Part shown: piece after piece, positions 7,668 to 12,780 of the stretch | Position numbering within the stretch: the stretch's first letter is position 1 | Layout of the letters: the number at the start of each line of letters is the position of its first letter | NCBI GenBank assembly: GCA_009779515.1 | Contig: WREE01000045.1 | Coordinates: forward strand, 1-12,780 | Origin: Symbiobacteriaceae bacterium | Lineage (GTDB): Bacteria; Bacillota; JAAYKD01; WRDA01 | Direction: 5' to 3' | DNA: 12,780 nt | Notes under the pieces: generated by a model | Database searches by the model: none | The model's input: the letters and a program-made list of their open reading frames with translations, nothing else | What the model was told of the DNA's origin: nothing | Position numbers and translations under genes: made by a program

Positions 7668-10600
7668 ATGTCTTTCGTATGGCATATTTCTATGCAGAAT
7701 ATGCGACGCTGGAAGTTTCGCTTGCTAAGTATCTCAGTACTTTTGGCAATTACTTTAACACTGTATACATTATACTCCTCCTACCTGGCATCGGTGCAAT
7801 CCAGCGGCAGAGTCGCCTTAAACGATTTAAATTTACCTTACGACGTTTTAGTCCAGGTACCTCCCGGCGACCGCCTGCTCACCTCCACGGAGCTACCACG
7901 CCTTCCTCAGGGGGTGGTCAATCGGGCGGTGAACCCGGTGCAGTTGGTCGAGGTTATGGAGTTGACTGTCCGCGTCGAGGTGCAGAGCGCTAAAGGCAGC
8001 TTCTTTCTCCAGGGGATAGATGCCCACAGCAGCATTTATCATCCTACCAGACTGCAATTACAGGGGGAGTGGTTAGCCCACCCCGGGGATATTATTCTGC
8101 CTTTAAAGGTCTTCCTGGAAGCTGATATGCGCTTAGGGGATAGTATTACCCTGAGTACCTGGAGTAACCACCCCTGGCAAAAAGCAGTACATAGCCAAAG
8201 CTTTGTGGTGGTAGGCACATATAATGCCTATAGTCAGCAACCGGCGTTGGTTTTAGTGGAAGATGCTCTACCCTTAACCATCAACGATGAGCCTAACTGC
8301 GCTCTCTTTATCTATCGGCGCACCACTACCCAGGCTGACGGTATTGTGACCACCATCGACTCCTTTTTGCGCTGGCTCACACCTGCTTATCCTAATGCTA
8401 CTTATATTGAAGCCCGTACCCCCACGCAAATGGGTCGCAGCTTGCTGGGGAGGATCTACCGACCCGGACAGGGTCTCTTATTCCTCATTATCCTTTTTGT
8501 CTTTATCGGAACCTTAACCATTGCGGTTATGACTTATCTGGAGCGACGGCGAGAATTTGCCGCCATGAAAACTCTAGGCTTGAGCCAGCAACAAATGATC
8601 GCCATGTTTGTCGTGGAGTATGGTCTAACCCAACTCTTAGGGATTGTCATGGGGGTAACTATCCTGCTGCTGGTTTACCCTCGTGTTCCCTGGATGGCAG
8701 ATTTGGGAGCAGCGGTTATCCCCCGGATTACTATCTTTGCTGTCCTCTGGAATTTGGCGGCAGTTCTCTTTGCTGTAACTTACCCGGTGGCTACAGCCGT
8801 AGTAGCTACCGTGAACCAGCTCCTTTTTGCCAGACGTATCCCCTTTGTGACCAGGCATGTTCATTATATGCAAGACCCCAGGGCGCATTTGGTTTATCGG
8901 GAACGGGAAGAGAACTTGCGCTTTCTTAAAACTCTTCCTCCTTCGGAGGCTTCGGGCAGCAGTGCCATGCTCTCCGGGGTGATCTTGCTTCTCAAGCAAG
9001 TGGGGGACAAGGTGAAACAGGGTGAGGCTGTAGCGGTGATGGAGCAAAGCTTTGGCTTAATCGTCCAGGAGTGGAATGCGCCTTGCGATGGCACCATCGA
9101 GGAGATGAAGCCTGACGGCATTATTGCCATTCGTCCCGACCTCCCGGATGCTCCCTTTTATCCTTATCCTGTCGCCTTGCTGGAGATGGAGCAAAAAGTG
9201 CGTCGCTCCCACCGGGAAGCAGCCACGGCTTATGCCGATTTTCGCCAAAAACTGGGGGATGTTTCCGATGTCTACGCCCGCAGTATGGAGCGGGAATGGC
9301 GTCTGGAACGAGCGGCGCAACGTTCGGTGGCAGCTGCCAAGGGCGAGGATTTCCTACCGGATAGCGATACTGGTACCGTAGTCGATTATGCCGCCATTGC
9401 TCGCCAGGAGCAACGTGCCAGGCAGCAAGAGATACGTCAACAGAGCACCTCTCAATTAGCCGGGTTAATGCGTAGATTAAGACCAGTAGCCGTAGCTGCA
9501 GCAGTGGCCTTATCTTATTATGGTCTTACCCAGTGGGCGGCTTACCAAGGCTCTTTGGTGGATACTCAGGCAGCCATCTACCGCGTAGCTGAAACCGGTG
9601 TACTCCAGCGCTGGGCGGCGCCTTCCCTCAACAGAGGCTATAACTTTACCTGGGTGGAGTTTACCAATTTGCAGCAGCTTATCACTGCCGACAGCAACTT
9701 GGCGCCCAAGTCTGCCTCTCAGCTGGTAAATGCGGTCGCTGGAAGTATCGCGGCAGTTCCGGTGGCAGACGGTGCTGCGGTGGAGCAGGGCGAGCTGCTG
9801 CTGGTTCTCGAAAACCCCAGTGCCGAGCTGGCTTTGGAGCAAGCCCGCCAGGAGCTGGTGAATGCCCGGTTGGCTTACGACACTTTGCGGTTGCAAGCCG
9901 GCTCCGGTGCCAGTAGCGAAGATGCCCTCGCTATCATCCGGCAGCAGGGGAGCGTCGCAGCCTTGAGCAACTCCGTCGAGGAGTTAAAGATTTATGCTAA
10001 CACCCCAGGGGTGATCACCGAAGTGCTTCCTGTTCTGGGGGATAATATTGCCGTAGGGACACGTCTCTTTGCCTTTTATAACCCTGCCCGGGAGAGCGGC
10101 AACGAGCGGGAGATACGCCTGTTGCAAGCCAAGTCGCGCCTAGCGGCAGCGGAGCGTGCCTTAGCCCAGTTGGAGGTGCGAGGGGAACAAGGCGGCGTGG
10201 TAACCCACCTGGCAGTGTCCCCCGGCAGGGAAGTGGCGGCGGGAGACGACCTGTTAACCCTGGAGCTGGATCCCCACTCTTTAGATGCTGCTGCTACCCT
10301 ACAACTGCAGCGTATGGCTCTGGAGTTGGAGCAGTACTGGGAGCGAGTTCGGCAACTGGCAATAACCGCCCCTATCAGCGGCACCCTTACAGGTTTTTCC
10401 CTGCGGGTAGGGGATAGAGTTTCTCTCTCCTCTCGCCTGGGGGAGGTATCCTCCCAGGGAAGCTACACCTTTGCCATTCAAGTTCCCCAAAACCAGATTA
10501 ATCATATAAATCTGGGTAAGACAGCGGAGATTCAACTTTTACATAACGCCAGTAGCTACCAAGGAGTGGTCAGCGAAATTGCTACCACGGGGCAACCTTC

Positions 10601-11882
10601 CGGAGTACAGGTCAACTACCGGGTTTTACTCCAGGTTAGCACTACCCAGGAGCTTCCTTTAGGAGTACGGGCTGCGGTAACCTTCCCGGCGACCGCGGCT
10701 CACCCGGAACTAGGTCCTTTCGGAGCCGGAGGTCAAGCAAGCTCCGTGGAAGCAGTACTGGCGGAAGCCGCCGGTGAGATAAGCGCAATATATGTCCAAA
10801 ACGGCGACTATGTCGCCGAAGGTACAATCTTGGCGCTTATCGCTAACCCGGAGCTGGAGCTAAGCCTGGCTAACGCTCAAGAGAGCTATGCTAAGCTGCT
10901 GCGCCGGGAGTATAAAGCCCCCCAGGGTGCCACGGTAGAGTTTGTCCTAAGTCCTGGGATGCGGGTGGAAGCCGGCGACCTTCTTTATCGTCTCTACCAC
11001 GAGGGTATTCAACTGGAGTATGCCAAAGCTCTTAAGGAGTTAGCCGATTTAGAGGCTATGTTGGTGGGCAACGATTATATCAACAGCCGTTCCTCCGGGA
11101 GCTTGGCCAACCTTTATGTCAGTGTAGGGGAGTGGGTGGAGGCAGACACCCTGGTGGCAGAGCTACATAACCCCAATCTGGCTTATGAAGCAGCTCGTGC
11201 CGCCAGCGACTTAGCTAAGCTGGAAGCTTCTTACTTGGCAAGCCAGAGCAACCCTTTAGGGGGAGCCCTGGAAGCGGCGCGGTTACGCCTGCAGCTAGCT
11301 GAGGAGAACTTTAGCCGACGGGAACAAGCGGTAGCAGCCTTAGAGGTGCGTGCCCCTCATGCCGGGGTAGCAGTCTGGCAGCGCCCTTTGCGGGTAGGGG
11401 AGAGCTTGGCAGCTAACCAATCTCTGTTTAAGCTTAGCAATTTTGATGAATTGGCAATTACCTTTGCCGTCTCCGAGAGTGAAATTGCTTATATTAGCCC
11501 GGGGATGGATGTTTATCTTTATGTCTGGGCATTTGAAGAAGACTATTTTTATGGCAAGGTTACTTATGTCTCTCCGGTAGGTCAAGTTTCCGGTGGCAAT
11601 GTTTCATTCCCGGTGTCGGTAGCTGTAGAAGCCGACCCTCGTTTAAAAGCAGGTATGACGACTACTTTGCAAATATTGCTCTGGGAGGTACCTGGGGTCT
11701 TGGTTGTGCCCAGGCAGTATCTTTTTAGCGATATGGTCGATGGCAAAGCAGTGGAGTTTGTCAACCGCTTGGTGAGCGGGCGTCTGGTGCCGCGCCAGGT
11801 ACAGACAGGGGCGCGGAGTAATAATATGGTAGAGATTACCAGCGGCCTCCGAGAAGGGGATATGATCTTTATTAGCCGCTAA
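7668..11882 (+). CDS. Giant fusion: FtsX-type permease, cytoplasmic lipoyl domain and tandem membrane-fusion protein
   Basis: An uninterrupted 1404-residue frame (ATG 7668; an in-frame GTG at 7635 would add 11 residues). Residues 19-41 are a membrane helix, about 42-265 an external domain, and 270-290, 311-337 and 355-384 further helices. ERRREFAAMKTLGLS (292-306) is the FtsX coupling signature. Residues 436-482 resemble a biotinyl/lipoyl domain (GVILLLKQVGDKVKQGEAV, then VMEQSFG), with no lysine where EAMKM is normal. A charged helical stretch follows (506-601), then a fifth helix (606-626). The outer part contains eight lipoyl-like motifs near 691, 780, 842, 904, 1035, 1086, 1143 and 1232, coiled-coil segments, two MacA-like beta-barrel regions (932-1007, 1260-1336) and a MacA-like C-terminal domain. 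It probably pairs with the 493-residue permease as an exporter. No ATPase is adjacent. Individual domains are recognised with good confidence; the overall function is inferred. Confidence 0.88.
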   Translation: MSFVWHISMQNMRRWKFRLLSISVLLAITLTLYTLYSSYLASVQSSGRVALNDLNLPYDVLVQVPPGDRLLTSTELPRLPQGVVNRAVNPVQLVEVMELTVRVEVQSAKGSFFLQGIDAHSSIYHPTRLQLQGEWLAHPGDIILPLKVFLEADMRLGDSITLSTWSNHPWQKAVHSQSFVVVGTYNAYSQQPALVLVEDALPLTINDEPNCALFIYRRTTTQADGIVTTIDSFLRWLTPAYPNATYIEARTPTQMGRSLLGRIYRPGQGLLFLIILFVFIGTLTIAVMTYLERRREFAAMKTLGLSQQQMIAMFVVEYGLTQLLGIVMGVTILLLVYPRVPWMADLGAAVIPRITIFAVLWNLAAVLFAVTYPVATAVVATVNQLLFARRIPFVTRHVHYMQDPRAHLVYREREENLRFLKTLPPSEASGSSAMLSGVILLLKQVGDKVKQGEAVAVMEQSFGLIVQEWNAPCDGTIEEMKPDGIIAIRPDLPDAPFYPYPVALLEMEQKVRRSHREAATAYADFRQKLGDVSDVYARSMEREWRLERAAQRSVAAAKGEDFLPDSDTGTVVDYAAIARQEQRARQQEIRQQSTSQLAGLMRRLRPVAVAAAVALSYYGLTQWAAYQGSLVDTQAAIYRVAETGVLQRWAAPSLNRGYNFTWVEFTNLQQLITADSNLAPKSASQLVNAVAGSIAAVPVADGAAVEQGELLLVLENPSAELALEQARQELVNARLAYDTLRLQAGSGASSEDALAIIRQQGSVAALSNSVEELKIYANTPGVITEVLPVLGDNIAVGTRLFAFYNPARESGNEREIRLLQAKSRLAAAERALAQLEVRGEQGGVVTHLAVSPGREVAAGDDLLTLELDPHSLDAAATLQLQRMALELEQYWERVRQLAITAPISGTLTGFSLRVGDRVSLSSRLGEVSSQGSYTFAIQVPQNQINHINLGKTAEIQLLHNASSYQGVVSEIATTGQPSGVQVNYRVLLQVSTTQELPLGVRAAVTFPATAAHPELGPFGAGGQASSVEAVLAEAAGEISAIYVQNGDYVAEGTILALIANPELELSLANAQESYAKLLRREYKAPQGATVEFVLSPGMRVEAGDLLYRLYHEGIQLEYAKALKELADLEAMLVGNDYINSRSSGSLANLYVSVGEWVEADTLVAELHNPNLAYEAARAASDLAKLEASYLASQSNPLGGALEAARLRLQLAEENFSRREQAVAALEVRAPHAGVAVWQRPLRVGESLAANQSLFKLSNFDELAITFAVSESEIAYISPGMDVYLYVWAFEEDYFYGKVTYVSPVGQVSGGNVSFPVSVAVEADPRLKAGMTTTLQILLWEVPGVLVVPRQYLFSDMVDGKAVEFVNRLVSGRLVPRQVQTGARSNNMVEITSGLREGDMIFISR
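9738..10688 (+). other. First membrane-fusion unit within the fusion gene
   Basis: This part encodes four G-x-(I/V/L)...G..V..G..L motifs (AGSIAAV, PGVITEV, GGVVTHL, SGTLTGF), helical segments such as ALEQARQELVNARLAY and LLQAKSRLAAAERALAQL, and a beta-barrel-like stretch starting at YTFAIQVPQ. It lacks the C-terminal MacA-like domain found in the second unit. Boundaries are approximate. Confidence 0.6.
10770..11882 (+). other. Second membrane-fusion unit within the fusion gene
   Basis: The same order recurs: lipoyl-like motifs AGEISAI, QGATVEF, SGSLANL and AGVAVWQ, coiled-coil helices (LAYEAARAASDLAKLEASYL and the stretch after it), a beta-barrel-like region starting at LAITFAVSE, and then VPRQYLF...SGLREGDMIF, which resembles the membrane-proximal end of MacA. 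The motif NP followed by hydrophobic residues after a lipoyl half recurs in both units, which argues for an internal duplication. Confidence 0.6.
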
Positions 11883-12012
11883 GAGAGTACTAGGGTAGGT
11901 TTACAGCCTATTTAGTAAATATACTTCAGACTGAAGAAAAACCCTGTATCAACCCCAAATAAGCAGGTTGTGTGTAGTGTCTGTCGAATCTTATCATGGG
12001 GTGAGATAAACA
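11883..12012. other. Junction between exporter cassette and IS remnant
   Basis: This stretch holds the perfect palindrome CTTCAG-A-CTGAAG (11924-11936), then AAAAA, then AT-rich DNA leading into the transposase remnant with GGGGTGA (11998-12004) as its ribosome site. No clear terminator follows the fusion gene. The left end of the IS presumably lies here, but I could not define its terminal inverted repeat. Confidence 0.4.
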
Positions 12013-12498
12013 ATGATGAAACGTGAAGACCAGCTAAAACGTGAACAGGTGCAGTTTGTCTGCATGGATGATTTAGTTCCGAAAGATCACTTGCTGAGGC
12101 ATGTAGAGTCGGCATTGGCTTTCGGCTTCATCTACGATACGATCTTGTGGAAGATACATACTCACATACAGGCAGACCGAGTATAGACCCTGTAATACTG
12201 GTAAAGATAGTCATAATCCAATACCTGTTTGGCATACGCTCGATGCGCCAGACCATCCGTGATAGAAAGCGATACCCTGTTCGTGGACAGCACGCATATC
12301 AAAGCAAGTGCCAATAGAAACAAGAAGATCAAGGTAGAAGCCAAAAAGAAAGCACAGAGCTATGCCAGGGAGTTATGTGAGGAGATTGACCGTGACCGGG
12401 AGGAGAGAGGTAAAAAACCTTTCGACGATGGTGAGGATAGCGGGGAGACAGTTACTGTAATACAGAGCAAGATGCTTCAGTTTAGCGGATTCGCATGA
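12013..12498 (+). pseudogene. Decayed IS1182-family-like transposase
   Basis: Three pieces of one transposase are visible. Frame one from 12013 reads MMKREDQLKREQVQFVCMDD and continues to YDTIL, then stops at 12184-12186. A one-base loss near 12147 moves the true continuation to another frame (VEDTYSHTGRPSIDPV, then QYLFGIRSMRQTIRD), typical of the N-terminal domain of IS1182/IS5-type transposases. An internal deletion near 12258-12268 then joins this to ESDTLFVDSTHIKASANRNK, returning to the first frame. That piece has the likely first catalytic Asp. Roughly 80-100 residues are missing at the junction, and everything after KKPFDD, including the remaining catalytic Asp and Glu, is gone; the last residues to 12498 look unrelated. 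It cannot be active. Family assignment is from remembered motifs. Confidence 0.8.
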
Positions 12499-12510
12499 AG
12501 GAGAGAGAAC

Positions 12511-12780
12511 ATGATAAGTAAGCTGGAATTTCAGGACTATCGGTGCTTTAACTCTCTTATACTTGAGGATATCCGGCGAGTCACACTGGTTTCCGGGAGT
12601 AATAGCGTAGGAAAGTCCTCACTTTTGGAGGGTATATTCCTTTTCATCGACCGCTTCTCTCAGGACGTGTTTCTTAAACTGAATGGCTTTCGTGGATACC
12701 ACCAAGTAAGCATGACACCAGCCATGTTATGGGAGCACCTGTTCTATAATGGATCGAAAGATAAACCATTGGAGATAAGC
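12511..12780 (+). CDS. AAA/OLD-like ATPase, N-terminus only (runs off window)
   Basis: The first 90 codons of a cytoplasmic ATP-binding protein. The ATG at 12511 has AAGGAG at 12498-12503. The protein starts MISKLEFQDYRCF, the usual opening strand and loop of SMC/RecF/OLD-like ATPases, followed by the Walker A motif GSNSVGKSS (about 29-37) and LLEGIFLF. LNGFRGYHQVS and AMLWEHLF follow, segments I associate with AAA_15/AAA_21-type ATPases often found in phage-defence or abortive-infection gene pairs. It is not a transport ATPase: the N-terminus does not have the ABC exporter layout. It lies 12 bases after the decayed transposase, in accessory DNA. The nuclease or partner domain would be beyond the window. 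Confidence 0.82.
   Translation, partial: MISKLEFQDYRCFNSLILEDIRRVTLVSGSNSVGKSSLLEGIFLFIDRFSQDVFLKLNGFRGYHQVSMTPAMLWEHLFYNGSKDKPLEIS

Noticed and set aside
8637..9047. 136-codon antisense open frame within the fusion gene
   Set aside because: It lies opposite a clearly coding region, has a His/Pro/Arg-rich composition with no recognisable domain, and has no ribosome site; it is a frame shadow.
9510..9896. 128-codon antisense open frame
   Set aside because: Opposite the first adaptor unit, with low-complexity composition and no motif; treated as a shadow.
12162..12344. 60-codon minus-strand frame encoding a hydrophobic N-terminus
   Set aside because: It lies opposite the transposase remnant, has no convincing ribosome site, and its hydrophobicity comes from reading the complement of charged codons.
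12484..12500. Possible right terminal repeat of the IS (GGATTCGCA compared with the complement of TGTCGAATC at 11982-11990)
   Set aside because: Only about six consecutive bases agree, with a gap; too weak to define an IS end.
1..12780. tRNA, rRNA, CRISPR array or prophage attachment site
   Set aside because: No cloverleaf, rRNA segment, regularly spaced direct repeats or matching att-like pair was seen.

Overview
The window looks like part of a bacterial chromosome of moderate GC content, most likely from a Firmicutes/Clostridia-type organism. This rests on strong AGGAGG-type ribosome sites, frequent GTG and TTG starts, lipobox signal peptides and the MEP-pathway gene ispG. The taxon is an inference; no rRNA or other marker is present.

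Layout. (1) Bases 1-1915, minus strand: an oligopeptide-type ABC importer operon, with a lipoprotein solute-binding gene followed by the first 39 codons of a DppB/OppB-like permease. A probable intrinsic terminator lies between them. (2) 1916-2223: a divergent intergenic region with a candidate plus-strand promoter and a long imperfect hairpin. (3) 2224-4547, plus strand: an M20-family amidohydrolase, then ispG. The amidohydrolase probably hydrolyses peptides or acyl-amino acids such as the divergent importer might supply. (4) 4675-11882, plus strand: three consecutive genes that look like one envelope system. They are a predicted beta-propeller lipoprotein, an FtsX/MacB-type ABC half-permease, and a 1404-residue protein. 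(5) 11883-12780: more AT-rich accessory DNA with a decayed IS1182-like transposase and the start of an AAA/OLD-like ATPase gene that runs off the window.

The main discovery is the 1404-residue protein. It joins, in one frame, an FtsX-type half-permease, a cytoplasmic lipoyl/biotinyl-like domain lacking the modifiable lysine, an extra membrane helix, and two tandem membrane-fusion-protein (MacA/HlyD-like) units. Eight further lipoyl-like motifs and two beta-barrel-like regions can be read in the two units. A MacAB/YknXYZ-like or LolCDE-like exporter needs an ATPase, but no such gene is in the window. The cassette is therefore a candidate undescribed variant whose ATPase is elsewhere or was lost near the IS remnant just downstream.
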